DNA of 64,000 nucleotides from Petrosia ficiformis (lineage: Eukaryota; Porifera; Demospongiae; Haplosclerida; Petrosiidae): positions 3,536,077 through 3,600,076 of the forward strand of contig OX345644.1 of assembly GCA_947044365.1 (NCBI GenBank), written 5' to 3'. The position numbers were made by a program, and so were the translations under genes. This document shows positions 1-12,052 of this stretch, one piece after another. The notes beneath the pieces are model-generated. The model had not been told where the DNA came from. It did no database searches and saw nothing but the letters and a program-made list of their open reading frames with translations. Position 1 is the stretch's first letter, and each line of letters begins with the position of its first letter.

Positions 1-65
1 TGATATCTCGGGGCTCAGGTCTTATATTAGCCATATAGACCTCGAACCCATACTATATACATTAC

Positions 66-101
<36 letters not shown>

Positions 102-598
102 TATAATAATACCATTTTGCTCTTTTAATAGCATTTATTAGCATAATGATGAGTACGATAAGCCTCCACTTGCCCCAAAATCAATCTAGAAGTATTTTCT
201 AATTTCTTGAGGGTGTCATACCTCCCCTCCCCACCAGGGTGTGTTGATCATGTTTATTAGTTGGTGTGAAATTGTTATGACTTTATCATTCCTAACCAAG
301 TATATAAATTGACCATTCTCCAACAGCATATCTAGCTATATATCTTAATTTTGAATTCAGTAGTAATTTGGTTGCAAGTATCTTTCTCTGTCACTTTTAA
401 TTGTGCATTTATTGCAAATAATTAAAAAATTGTTAAAATTAAATGAAATTCCCACCTCACAAAAATTACCTGCTATAATATTTCATTAATTTAGATACTC
501 AATACTACCTGCAGCAAAAGAGACATTGACAAACGTTAAAAGTACTACAGCACAATTGTCACTATAAACAAAGCACCTTCATTACAAGACAACAATCA
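1..598 (+). promoter_or_regulatory. Upstream region of ankyrin-Roc gene 1
   Basis: Non-coding AT-rich DNA with a short TA run near 65-105. Around 260-300 the sequence (aaattgttatgactttatca) closely resembles the region upstream of gene 2 near 33240-33265, so the duplication that produced these genes seems to include upstream DNA. I see no convincing TATA box at the expected distance from the start codon at 599. Confidence 0.4.
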
Positions 599-3500
599 AT
601 GGATAACGAAATCTCTCATGCCTTTAAGAATGGAGATTATAAGAAAGCATCAGAGTTGTTACAGAAAGTGAGAGACCCTAATAATGTTGACTTGTTGGGT
701 TTCTATCCAGACAAATACAAGCATATTGATTGTCACACATATAAGGTATCTCTTCTTCATCTTGCTGCTTATCATGGGTGGTTAAATATTTGTCATCGAC
801 TAATAACAAAATACAATCATGATCTTCATGTGCATAAGGTATGTCAATCTCTTATTGACCATTCCAAACAATTTAAACAGTACAGTGGATCCCTTCTTGA
901 TATTTCTAAACAAGGTCAAAAATTAACAGTTCTAGATGATGTTCCACCACCACCACCACCTTTATTCTATGCTACACTGGGTGGACACTATGAGGTAGTA
1001 AAATACCTTATTAATGAATGTAATTGTGATCCACATCAAAAAAGTGCAGAGGGAGAGACTCCATTATACCTGGCGTGTTTAGCAGGACACTATGACATAG
1101 TAACATATCTCATTAACAAATGTCATTCTGATCCAAACACAACGATTGAACAAATGATACCTGTACCACGTTCTTCAATTCCATTTTCTTCTAATTCCAC
1201 TACACCACTATATGGCTTGTTAAGCATTGTAGATCATATCCTTTATACTCCATTACATATAGCTTGTCGTTATGGTCATTTAGACATTGTAAAGTTCCTT
1301 GTATCTGTTTCTTCAGTAGATGTTAATAGCAAAGATTCTGATGGTTACACTCCACTACATACAGCTTGTCGATATAGTCATTTAGACATTGTGGAGTGTC
1401 TCCTTACTTCAACTTTAGCAGATGTTAATAGCAAAAACTCTAATGGTTATACTCCACTACATACAGCTTGTCGTTATAATCATTCAGACATTGTAGAGTG
1501 TCTCTTATCTTCAACTTTAGTAGATGTAAATATCAAAAATAATCATGGTGATACTCCATTACATATAGCATGTCAATATGGTGAATTACAGATTGTACAG
1601 CTACTCATGTCCACAGCACAAATAAACCCAATGTCTACTAATGCAAAACATGACACACCACTTCATATAGCATGTGCTTATTGTAATGCTTCTATAGTAA
1701 AGTATCTCTTGTCAACAGGATATATAGATCCAATGGCTAGGAACAGATACCAAGAAACTCCAGCGCAATTGGCAGGATATGGCTATGGCATTTTGAAACT
1801 GTTTGAACCATTTAAACAATGTAGAGTAGATTTCCCTGTTGAGTCAAACAGTAAGGTTTTCCTATGTGGTAATACTACTAATGGTAAGAGTTCCTTGGCA
1901 AGTTCTTTATGTCAGCGAGTTAAAACAGTCTCTATGGGGTTGCTAGAGTGGCTAAATCCTTTTAAACAACAAGAGAAAGCTGAACCTCTCACAGCTGGTA
2001 TTGTTCCTCATCATCTTGAGAGTATTGAGATAGGCGATATTGTCTTGTATGATTGTGCTGGTCATCCTAAATACCACAGTAGTCATGCTGCTGTTTTAGA
2101 AAAACTCATGTTGAGGTCTCCTGCTGTGTTTATCATCTTAATCAAGCTAACTGACAAACTGGATGATATTAAGAAGCAGTTGTACTATTGGGTTAGTTTT
2201 ATTCAGAATATTGGGTGTCGAGTGTCAAAGAAGTCTCAGGTAATTGTAGTAGGTAGCCATGCTGATAGCAAGGAAGCCAAAAATGTTAGAGATCTTATTG
2301 AAAGTATATGTTTATTCATTCTGAAAAAGATCAAACAGCTGGAATATAAAGGTTTTGTAGCTATGGATTGTCGCAAACAAAATGGAACAAGTTTTGATCA
2401 ATTCATTACTTACCTTTCAGAGAGTACTCAATCAGTAGTTGACAAGTCTGATAATATTAGTTTCTACTGTCATGTCTTGTATGCCTTTCTTGTCACAAAG
2501 ATTGATGAGGAGGCTATCAGCTCAGCAAATCTTGCTCGTAAGTTACAGGATGAGAATGCAGCTCTTCTTCCATCAAATGAATCTGTTCTTTTTGAATTTC
2601 TAACTATTCTCAGTGATAAAGGTCTCATCTTGTTCATCAGAAGTACAGATTACATTAATAGCTGGGTAATCATAAACAAATCAAGCCTCTTAAAAATGAT
2701 TAATGGCACACTGTTTGCTCCCTCACACTTTAAAGAGTATCGTTCAACTCTGGCTAGTAACACTGGGATAGTACCAGTTTCTGTCATAAGGTATGTGTTC
2801 CATCAATATGAGTGTGATATGCTAGTAGAGTTTCTGAAGAGCTTGGAGTTCTGTCATGAGATTGATGAAAACACTCTCAAACGTATTACCAACAATCTCT
2901 CGTCTTCCTCAGAGAAGCTGTTGTATTTTCCAGCTCTTGTTAGTGTTGAGCCTGCTTCTGAAATGACTGTCACTGATGGATTTGGATGGTGTCTTTGGTG
3001 TCCTAACCCTTACCAATTCTTTTCAACCAGGTTTCTTCAAGTTCTTTTAACACGAATAGCTTACAGATTCTCCTTACAACTAAGTGATGTTGGTATTATT
3101 CATAGGTCCCCAGTTGAATCTTTAGATCGATCTTGTCATGTATGGAAGAATGGTATTTGTTGGACAAGAGATGGTGTTAAAACAGTAGTACAAGTTAGTG
3201 AACAGAATCGTAGTATTGTATTATTAGTACAACCATTAGATGAGAGTTTAGAGTTAGAAGGTCTTCAAGTAGTTAGTTCAGTCAGTCAAAGGATTCTTCA
3301 AATTAAACAGGAATTCTGCCATTCATGTGATACTCAAGAGTGTCTCATTTCTCCTCGTGATCTCAACATGGCCTTAAAGTCAAACATTAAAAATCTATCA
3401 GTTTTCAAAATAGAAGACATTGCAAGAGTTCTAGTGATGAAGAAAACGTCTGTTACTAACAATAAAAGAGGTAGTGAAACACTTAGCATATCATTACTCC

Positions 3501-3769
3501 TAGGGCATTTAGAACCATACCACTCCCTCCCTCTATCAGTAATCCATCAGCTGTTTGATGATAGTAAAGTCAATCAGTACATCTCAGAACATCTTTTTTG
3601 TGATGAGAGCCGAGGTAAACAATATATTCCAGAAGATGTCTTTAGAAAAATACAAGAAAGATGTAGACCAATAATGGATATCTATCCAGTAACCAGAGAG
3701 TCCAGCACATACCAGTCAGTTAGAGATCATCTGAACAGATTCAGTATATTTGCTGGAAGGAATCCATTT
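599..3769 (+). CDS. Ankyrin repeat-Roc/COR GTPase protein, gene 1, main exon
   Basis: One exon of 1057 codons. Residues about 1-50 form a helical N-terminus (starting MDNEISHAF) conserved in the two paralogs at 33752 and 47166, which supports this start. About nine ankyrin repeats follow to about residue 400 (TPLH-ACRYG motifs), with a polyproline run near 115-121. A Roc-type GTPase begins near 412: P-loop GNTTNGKS near 424, DCAGHP as the DxxG motif and GSHAD in place of NKxD. A COR-like region completes the exon. Known relatives are Roco proteins, and the order resembles the C-terminal half of DAPK1. I end the exon at 3769 because ATTT|GTAAGT is a strong donor present at the same place in all three paralogs. 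Reading through adds only VSE and a stop at 3779-3781. A cytosolic death or immune signalling role is inferred. The downstream effector exons are damaged here, so the product may be truncated. Confidence 0.85.
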
Positions 3770-3849
3770 GTAAGTGAATGATTATGTATTGTATGAAGGA
3801 TTTATTATATGTTTGTACTACAGAATTTACAATTTATTTAAGACGTGTG

Positions 3850-3964
3850 TTTTATATTGCTGATCCTGTTCTAACTGATGATGAGAGAAAGATGATTTCT
3901 CAATCATTCTCTGTTACTACTAATGTTGAACCTCTTAGCTATATAATACCAGATGATACACTAG
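3850..3964 (+). pseudogene. Decayed linker exon of gene 1
   Basis: This matches the 112-bp second exon of genes 2 (40962-41073) and 3 (52508-52619), encoding ADPVLTDDERK and onward to a donor after CTAG. Genes 2 and 3 read TTTTAATTATAG before GATATTGCT. Gene 1 lacks about nine bases here, which removes the acceptor AG. Coding sequence is otherwise well kept, so the loss of the splice site is probably recent. Without it the main exon may simply end at the intronic stop. Confidence 0.65.
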
Positions 3965-4107
3965 GTGAGTATAACTAAGAGAATGTCCAATCATTCTTTT
4001 ACTACTTATAACACAACTGAATAATGCTACACCTTCTATGTAACCGATATAATATATATTTCAGTGATACTTGTATGAGTATTTTTAAACTGCATCCTAT
4101 TTCACAG

Positions 4108-4346
4108 ATGAGTCACATCTTGCAGCAGTTGTTGATGTATTAAGTAAGAGATATGACATTTGATTGGATGAGATTAGGATCTTGGTATTTATCATCGAGT
4201 CCAACAATCCATATATATACAAGATTGTCACCGAACAATGTTATCAACATCGAGACAAGGTGGAGCTAACAGAAATACTCTGATACAGGCTCTTAAATGA
4301 ACAGGGGATATATAATAGAAACTATTTGTTCTCAAGTTGACTGCAC
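4108..4346 (+). pseudogene. Decayed death-domain exon of gene 1
   Basis: Comparison with the intact death-domain exon of gene 3 (52730-52995) shows the same beginning (TTTCACAG|ATGAGTCACATCTT) and the same ending (TGTTCTCAAGTTGA). The middle is broken. A GTAA insertion near 4142 shifts the frame, about 30 bases are missing around 4190-4215, and smaller changes occur near 4295. Gene 1 therefore once ended in a death domain and has lost it. Confidence 0.75.
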
Positions 4347-6774
4347 CAAATACTAGTTTCTTCCATTTTTCTAATTATACTATGATAATTCCTATAATGT
4401 ATAACTTGTTCATTTCAATTAACAAAAATAATCATTGACAAAAAAGATGTAAAGTTATTACTGGGCAGCAGAGCAGTTCAATTAGAGAAGTGTGCAGTAA
4501 TTTAGTCATAGATATGGAGGGTTCTCAGTTTCCATGGTTTCAGTCAGTATGGTAACTCTTCAACAGTCGTAATGGCTGGGTGTCTTAGTGTGAGGCTACT
4601 AATTATGAAATGTGGCATAATTATGGTTTGGTCACACTTAGGAATGTATGGATGACATCAATGGACAGAGGTACTTACTGCACTTCAGACACTTACCTAA
4701 GAATGTAGTTTACATCAATGACATTCTGAAGACTCTTAGTTAGAATTTTGAGTCCTACAAAATTCGTGAGTTTTATATAGTTATTAAACACCCCACCCAC
4801 ACTTAAAAAATTAATTTTGTGAACAGAAAAGTATAGTTTAATTGTGGAGCTTGATCACCCACAAGACAATTTCCGTATAAAGTTATATATATAGTTAGTT
4901 ATTTAACTAGCTTATTTTGGATTGATGTTTTTGTGTCATGATAGACTATACAATACATTTCTACATTTGTTGTGTATTTTTGACATGTTTTCAAATTGTG
5001 TGAGTAACTTATACTAAGCAAACGATGACAGAAACATTAGAACAATATTATTCTTCTGATTACAATATAAGTAATACAATTAGTTGAACCAAACCTTCAA
5101 CCATATCCAAGGAGGACATTGCATAAGAGTTATCATCAGTACCAACAACACTATTACAATGTACATATAGTATAAACGTTTCATATTTGTAGCACGGAAT
5201 TGACAGTATCACACTCTCGTTGTATTTAATTACATTTAAACATTTAATTAGCGCTTGTTATTAATTAATTTTTGAATATGGCCATTGTTAACAAGCCAAA
5301 TGGCAAAGATTTCACTGTTAGACTCTGAATTCAGATATAAACAAAGTTGATATTCCAGAAGCTTAAGGCTCAGTCCAACTTTGCTTGCAGTCACAGTTCC
5401 ATGTGAAAATAGCAAAATGATCGTCTTGACAAAGATGGGTATGACCAGATGTTAGGAAGGACTTGAAGCTTGCTTCGAAGTTAGCATAAGGACTGATGAG
5501 TATGTAGATGACTCCACAAGTAGAGTCTTACAAATGTGAAGTTTTAGTTATCTTAGTGAGTAGTTGATGATTAATGTTTTTCCATTTAAAAATGTAAATT
5601 TAAAATTGCATATACCGTTTATACATGTACAATCTATCATTTAATATTTCATTGCCATTTAAACTGAATTTTAATGAAAATTTAGCATACTATGTAGTAA
5701 CATACGTTATACAAAAACTGAATCTTAACTTTTTATCGACCCCTACCAAACATGTACATGTATGACTACATGTACATATAAACATCTGTACACATCTTTA
5801 CCTGTCTCTCACATGTACACAATTTTGCATATGGTTTTGTATAATCAATATCATTTACCTGTCTTTTATTCCACTCTTTGGTGTCCCATAATGAGTAAAG
5901 GGAGAAATGTCTCTATCATGACTCCTGCCATCACATAGCTTGGGGAGATGCTACTATTCTCCATCAACATCAACGGTGGTTCCAGCGATGCATCCTTGAG
6001 TCATGGTATATTCACCTCTATTGAATAGAGATAGTGGAAACCTACCCCAGTCATACTGGCAGTTAACTGTGACCTCACCCACTGAGCTCCCCTCGCCACA
6101 CCATCTTAGCTAGCTAACATGTCATCCATCATAGCCGTTGTGTTTTCTGTCATTGTCAGAAATAATCATCACAACCACTCTAGCTAGCCATCATGCTGTC
6201 TATCATTGTCAGAATTAATCTATTTAAACTGTCTGTTGTTTGTATTTTTGCATTATACCCTGATGAAGGCTATTGAATAAAATAGCCGACACATTGGTAT
6301 TATTATAACATATATTAACTGGTGAAAGAGAATAATAAGTAAGTGATATAATATAATATAATGTACTTATCTGTAGACTAGAGATATACATGTACAAATA
6401 TAATATAATATAATGTATTGGTAATCGTTTTGTCTGTGTGTGTGTGTGTGTGTGTTTGTGTGTCTGTGTGTTAGCAATTTTTCTGGAAAAAAAAAACATT
6501 GACATTTCAAAACTGGGTACTGGTAGACTTCAAATTATACAAGTAAAAAGAATAACGTAGGAATTCTTCTAAAACCTTTTGGTTCTAAAGTTATGACAAT
6601 TTTTATAACTCACAGTTACCGTTTCACAACTTTAAGATGAAACGAGGGCAATAACAATAGTAAATATGGAGACACAAAGCACAAATGATCCTGTTTCATG
6701 GCTGTCGCTAGCCAAGAAACACTTCAAACCAAAAACAATCGAGGTAATGGTTGCTACCAAACCACCATTGATGC
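4347..6774. other. Intergenic DNA without recognisable genes
   Basis: No convincing gene is visible. Near 5278-5310 a short stretch reads MAIVNKPNGKDF on the plus strand, faintly like the KPNGK motif of reverse transcriptases, but stops follow at once and I do not call it. A TG dinucleotide run lies at 6436-6470 after the phrase GTAATCG-TTTGTCTGTG, which recurs near 9141 with the same kind of TG/TCTG tail, so both are probably copies of one interspersed repeat. Confidence 0.35.
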
Positions 6775-7210
6775 AAGATAACTAGCTATTCTACCTGAAA
6801 TATATTTCTAAAGTTCTACAAGGTCCTTTAAAAGGTAAGGAAAGTAGATAATCACTATAGTAGACTGTTGTGATTCAGGCATGATAAAGTCAGCCATGAT
6901 TACTGAATGCCAGATATCACAAAGCAATCGTAGGGATACTTTTTCTTTATATATCTTGTTTTGAAAAGTATGTTATATTATGTATGTACATGTACTTGTA
7001 GTTATGTTTTCATTAAAAACAAGATATATGGAGAAAAAAGTATCCCTATGATTAGCTTTGTGGTGTCCAGTATTCAGTAATCATGGTTGACTTTCTCATG
7101 CCTGAAGTACAACAGCCATTATAGTTATTATTTTAACTATCTACTCTTCTCACTTTTTTAAAAGGATCTGGTAGAGCTTTAGAAATATAGAATAGCTATT
7201 AGTTCCAGTT
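6775..7210. mobile_element. Foldback (palindromic MITE-like) element, family A
   Basis: Two inverted arms of roughly 200 bp (about 6780-6975 and 7010-7205) share the phrases AGCTATTCT, AAAGTAGATAAT, AACAGCC/GGCTGT, TGATTACTGAATGC and GGGATACTTTTT. A short AT-rich loop separates them. Single-arm or shorter copies occur at 61050-61262 and 46345-46480. There is no coding capacity, so this is a non-autonomous repeat of unknown transposase class. Confidence 0.7.
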
Positions 7211-7304
7211 TCTATGCAAGCTACATGTACATAGGGCATAAGGTACTTGAAACACAAACTTTAAAACTTAAAAGTAAGAGGAATGTAAAGGATAAGGATA
7301 TAAT

Positions 7305-7402
7305 AAGATGAGAGAGAGAGAGAGACAGAAACAGAGACGAAAAAGAGAGGGAAAAGGAGACAGGGAGAGACAGAGACAGACAGACAGTCAGAGAGAGACA
7401 GT
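7305..7402. repeat. Purine-rich GA/GACA microsatellite
   Basis: Simple sequence made of AGAG, GACA and GACAGA units on the plus strand, interrupted but continuous over about 100 bp. Confidence 0.8.
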
Positions 7403-9120
7403 TGGATGAAAATAGGATGGTGCTTCATGTACATGTACATCTGAATAAACATTAAAAGTCATAAAGTGAATACAGCTTAGAGAAGAATAAATGTTTTGTG
7501 TATTATACAGTACTGTATAGTCCTGAATGATTGGGTATATCAACATTCACTAATCATAAGCCATTGAAATGTTTGGTATTTATTTGATTGGTGAAATAAA
7601 GAATAATGCATAATATTATACAGTATTATATGTGATCTTCTAAATATGGTACATGGTATATGAACATGAAAGTTATTGTGATACGACAATGTTCCTCATT
7701 AGCATATTCTATTTTACAAGAGTATGTGTATACTAAACCTAAGACCTTTTTAATAAGCCTGATATTATTGTTAACTAAAAGTTTGAAACTTACCTAGGCA
7801 TACTATAACTATTACTAAAAGTGGCCATTATTGTCAAACTAAAATAATACCCTAAGGTACACTGGTACAGGTATATATACACTTTTTGTAAATACCTATA
7901 TAAAATGAAAAACTAAGAAGTAAAATTCAACAGAACTGGAGTAGCTCTCTTGTTTGCAGTATTAATTTTAATTGCACATGCTACAAGCATAATCTAATTC
8001 CAGTGCATGTAGCTGACTTACAAGATAGTTACACTAAAGCAACGTCAGGTCATTTATAGAAAGGAAGTTTTCTTGTGAGCAATTATGGAAACCTTGGTCA
8101 CTCTATAGTACTAGATGAAACACATTAGAGGTGCACAAAAAAAAAGATCTAAAATGGTAACCATAAGATGAAAACAATCTTACTTCTCACTCAACATACA
8201 CATTGCAAATAACTCAACATAAACATCTGTGGAATGAACTCTTTAACATAACTGAAAATATGACAAATGAAGTGACATTTTATGAGAAAGAAATGATACT
8301 ACAATTATGTAATTATAATTAAACATTTACATGTTCCTTGTTTTTTAGGTTTGTTATAATGTCGCAATCAAGTAATCTCTTCCATCATTGCTGTGATGCT
8401 TTCTTCATCCTTCTCTAAATAAATCAATTCTCAGATATAAGAGCCACTCCAGAATTACTATACTACAAAGAGATTGATAACAGACAATTTAAATTTTAAA
8501 TTACATACAGAATCTATCAAGTATCAAGTATATGTGTAGTATAAAGCTCTACTTAGAAAACAATATTGCTTTCTATGAATACATAAAGAGCAGGAATTAC
8601 ATCAGATATTTAAATGTATAAGGAGAATGTTATCTTGGATGAACAACCAGTATGAGTCTTTAGAGGGACAGTACTCAATCTACCCTGTGATTGTTTGTGA
8701 TACAGATGGTGTACCTACCACACAGTATCAAATCAAGTTGGTCTAAAAAAAAAAGAAAACAGATATATACAACAGTCAGCTACCAGTGATATCAAACCCC
8801 CTACCATTGCAATGGAGTCCACCTACATATCATTTACTGCCAACAAGCCAGTGCAGAAACTATAGGAGTCTCATATATTAGATCTAAGATCTATATGACT
8901 TTGTATGTACAAACTGCTGCAAATCAATCACTGATTCTTGCAGTCCTGAAGTTGAAGTATAGTTAAATGTACACATACATAACCAAAAATGATATATGAA
9001 TGAGACAAGATAAAATAAATGTTGATTTATAAATGCTATACATTAAAGTAGAATCACATTCAGTTCAAACTGAGCTTATTATAAATTAATTTGCTACTAT
9101 GGATTTAATTAACTCGAGCA
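7403..9120. other. Intergenic DNA, nothing recognised
   Basis: AT-rich sequence with no open frame of convincing length or composition, no tRNA-like fold and no obvious inverted repeat on inspection. Confidence 0.3.
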
Positions 9121-9424
9121 CGTAGGCGGAGGGTTATAGTAATCGGTTTGTGTGTGTGTGTGTCTGTCTGTCTGTCTGTGTGTTACCACATAATCTTTGC
9201 AAATACCTGGTGTTACTGGTTCATTGACACTGCTTTCCAAACGCTAGAGTCTGATAATTCTGAGATTTAAACGATTTGTGATAATTTCGTTGACAAATGA
9301 AATGACGATCTCCAGCTTTCATGGAATCGATAGACTTTCCTCAGTCGCCATTTTCACTCACTCTGTACGTTGCGCATGCGCATTGGTGTATATAGTTTTG
9401 CCTCGTGTGCTTACTTCGTGAAGT
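9121..9424. repeat. TG/TCTG-containing interspersed repeat and upstream region
   Basis: A TG run passing into TCTG units (9150-9182) follows AATCGGTTTGTG, like the copy near 6420. The rest to 9424 is less AT-rich, with a palindromic TGCGCATGCGCA at about 9372, and may serve as promoter or 5' sequence for the reading frame at 9425. Confidence 0.4.
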
Positions 9425-9988
9425 TTGGTATCCTTCTCGCTCCTCTCAATCATTTCTCAACATTTGGTATCCAGTTCTAACTTCATCACTGCTACACTAT
9501 TGAACAGATTTATTGTGAAAGAATTCAACGGAAAATGCCATCTCTCAACATTGTTCAGTGATTCAACCATAGAAGAAATTTCTGACATTGACATTGGATA
9601 TGTTACAGAAGATAGTTCTGATACAGATACATTTAGTCACCATCAAATAAACAATGTACGGATTTTAGGAGTGAAGTACCTTGATGAACTCAAGAAATGT
9701 CTTAACTGTAACAGTAAGGTAGTGGTCGGAATCGACAGTACATACCCTGAAATTGGTGAGTGTAAAAAATGTCAAATGATGCAAAATACCGAGTCCTGTG
9801 AAACACTTCTCACTACTCATATTCTTGTCAAATCTTCTGAAATGCCATCACCAATGTCATTAACAGCAACTGGTGACATGGTACATAAACCGTGCTGTAA
9901 TGAAGACACCAAGATGGCATTACTAACATGTCCACCTTTTAGCCTTACATATAAAGATGACATGATACGTTCCATCTCAAGGTCATGA
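9425..9988 (+). CDS. Putative RPA-like OB-fold / zinc-ribbon protein (partial or single exon)
   Basis: Reading frame of 187 codons. Residues about 28-100 (NRFIVKEFNGKCHLST, then EEISDIDIG) and the paired cysteines CLNCNSKV ... GECKKCQMMQ near 112-142 fit the OB-fold plus zinc-ribbon layout of RPA70-like single-stranded DNA binding domains. Cnidarian and sponge genomes carry many genes of this kind, often next to mobile elements (from memory, not searched). The first 20 or so residues look unrelated, so the true protein may begin upstream by splicing or this may be an exon fragment. Binding of single-stranded DNA is inferred only. The frame ends at TGA 9986-9988. Confidence 0.45.
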   Translation: MVSFSLLSIISQHLVSSSNFITATLLNRFIVKEFNGKCHLSTLFSDSTIEEISDIDIGYVTEDSSDTDTFSHHQINNVRILGVKYLDELKKCLNCNSKVVVGIDSTYPEIGECKKCQMMQNTESCETLLTTHILVKSSEMPSPMSLTATGDMVHKPCCNEDTKMALLTCPPFSLTYKDDMIRSISRS

Positions 9989-10175
9989 ACTATTGACTCA
10001 GGGCTGTCTTTCGTGTTCATTTGATTCACTTTCAATTAACTATTAATTTTGGTTAAAATCACAATCATTTCATTTATTCACTTTCACTTAATTAACTATT
10101 AATTATGGTTAAAATCATTTTTGTTATTTTTTGCTGAAACAAACATGTGCTTGATTGCATGTTGTGAACATGTTC

Positions 10176-10423
10176 AATGAATGCACTGAAGTGCAGAACC
10201 CTCAGTGTAAAAATTTACATTAATAAACATTTAAAGTTCTTCATTCTTCTCAACTCAGCTTAGACTCATATCACTTACAACACGCACAACAAACCGATCT
10301 GTCACACAATTTTTTGTCCTAGGAATAAAAAATTGCTTGAACTTTTTTATCCTAGGACTTTACTTTTAATGTTTATTAATGTAAATTTTTACAGCGAGGG
10401 TTCTGCACTTCAGTGCATTCATT
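10176..10423. mobile_element. MITE with about 60-bp terminal inverted repeats, family B
   Basis: The left end AATGAATGCACTGAAGTGCA is repeated inverted at the right end, and the similarity continues through AGAACCCTC and TTTACATTAATAAACATT for about 60 bp each side. The centre contains a smaller inverted pair around TCCTAGGA. It is non-coding. Confidence 0.75.
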
Positions 10424-10489
10424 ACTATGGTAATAATCACTGTATATGTGAACACTTGATGGAATACAAGAAAATCATTTTGACTTGAG

Positions 10490-10560
10490 TAATTGCAATG
10501 AAGTCCACAGAAAGACAGACACTCTCTTTCCGGGAAACAACATGACCGCAGCTGGACTCG
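10490..10560 (-). mobile_element. tRNA-derived SINE fragment (minus strand)
   Basis: Reverse complement of the 3' part of the SINE at 10841-10965. It starts inside the B-box region (TTCGAGTCCAGCTGCGGTC) and runs through the shared body TTTCCCGGAAAGAGAGTG to TGGACTTCATTGC. The A box is missing, so it is 5'-truncated, as expected for incomplete reverse transcription. It directly abuts the inverted repeat at 10561. Confidence 0.75.
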
Positions 10561-10702
10561 AAAGTGCCGTCAGAATCCGCAGAGTGGTAAGTCCCGCGAA
10601 TCGACCGGAAAGACCACAATTTCCAAAGTGGACCCATTAAGCTAGGAGGTGTCATCCCTCATTACCCAAGGCTTACCACTCTGCGGATTATGATGGCACT
10701 TT
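10561..10702. mobile_element. Short foldback element with about 30-bp TIRs, family C
   Basis: AAAGTGCCGTCAGAATCCGC at the left and GCGGATTATGATGGCACTTT at the right are near-perfect inverted repeats. Similarity continues through AGAGTGGTAAG, giving a 142-bp non-coding element. Confidence 0.75.
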
Positions 10703-10840
10703 AGGTTGGGGGGTATAATAGAACTTTGTTTCCCCACAACTTATAGGACTACGGTCTTATATACACACTTGTGTGTATATATGTTGTGGTTTGTCATTCC
10801 CACCAAATAGTCCCAGTTTGATGGGCACTCTTTTTTTTAA

Positions 10841-10965
10841 GGGGGCAGTGTGGCTTAGTGGTTGGAGCTTGAGCCTCCTGATCGAAAGATCGGTGGTTCA
10901 AGTCCAGCTGCGGTCATGTTGTTTCCCGGAAAGAGAGTGTTTGTCTTTCTGTGGACTTCATTGCT
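10841..10965 (+). mobile_element. tRNA-derived SINE
   Basis: The 5' part is tRNA-like, with an A box TGGCTTAGTGGTTGG and a B box GGTTCAAGTCC at the correct distance and an anticodon-like stem between. The acceptor ends do not pair well, so it is not a working tRNA gene. The body after the tRNA part (TTTCCCGGAAAGAGAGTG) is shared with the inverted fragment at 10490-10560, showing a dispersed SINE transcribed by RNA polymerase III from the internal promoter. Confidence 0.8.
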
Positions 10966-12050
10966 AATACAACATTGTTAGGAGGGTTTCTTCCTAGTAA
11001 AACTTCTCTATATAATTGTACTATGCACATGCAAAAGTACCTTTATTGGTAGCAACATTTCATGAATTTATAATGAGTTCAGTTTAAACTCAATATACAT
11101 GTAATTTACAGGATATGATTACATATCTTACTTTAAGTTGAATATTTTCTATCAGCATGCTGAATTCATTACAGTCATGTGGTTTACCGTCAGACATACA
11201 TGTATGTCATACAACAAACCCTAACATACTGACTATTATCAAAGAATAAGAAATAAAGTAACTAACTGGATTATTAATGAAGAAGATAGAATGTCCTCCA
11301 TCATTGCTTTATAGAAGCATGGATATCAATCATAATGGACACATCAAAGGTTAGATCTTCAGTGATGGAGCATATTTGGTATAATGCATATCTGAAACAT
11401 TAATTCATACAAATTGGATTTCCTAGTGACAATGTGTAAATGAGAGGAGTGCATATAAAAGAGATGGACGATGTTGTGGATCATGTTCTATGGTAATTTG
11501 ACTAATGTATAAGTAAATAAAGAAGATAATGTAGACAACTCAATAATAATTGTACGATATAATGATGATGTAATGCCATGAAGAAGCGTCCTTCATTAAT
11601 CTGCATTGTCTATATTCATAATTGATTATTGAAATTATTAATGGTCTATATTCATCACCCACATTTTTATGGCAAAATACACACTTTATATAACACAGCT
11701 AGGGGTAATAGTATTGAATGTACGTACGTACCTGATTAACAGAATCATGTTGAGTTGGCTCATTTTATACAGAAACTATCAATATTAAACTGTGCCAATG
11801 TACAGAGCTGTTAGTGTGATAGCAGAGATCTGCAAATACAGAGAAATGTTGCTATATAGTGAATTTCATCTTGGAGAAAATCAAGAGACAGACACATAAC
11901 TCAGTTAATAATAGATAGAGATAGACGTGTTTCATGTTGAAATGAATTATATCATACCCAGAAATGCTTTGACACGGAGCAAATAATTCAGTAATCTTTC
12001 CGTATACTACCCGAATGTTTTAGTACAGGGTTTAATGGTGAGTTGTAAAA
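10966..12050. other. Intergenic DNA, nothing recognised
   Basis: AT-rich sequence without a convincing open frame or repeat structure. Several TACATGTA-type short palindromes are present, as elsewhere in the window. Confidence 0.3.
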
Positions 12051-12052
12051 AC

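Noticed and set aside
5278..5320. Reverse-transcriptase KPNGK motif
   Set aside because: Only a dozen residues before stops; no YxDD or other RT block nearby.
10841..10913. Possible functional tRNA gene
   Set aside because: A and B boxes are good, but the acceptor stem does not pair and the sequence continues into a shared SINE body.
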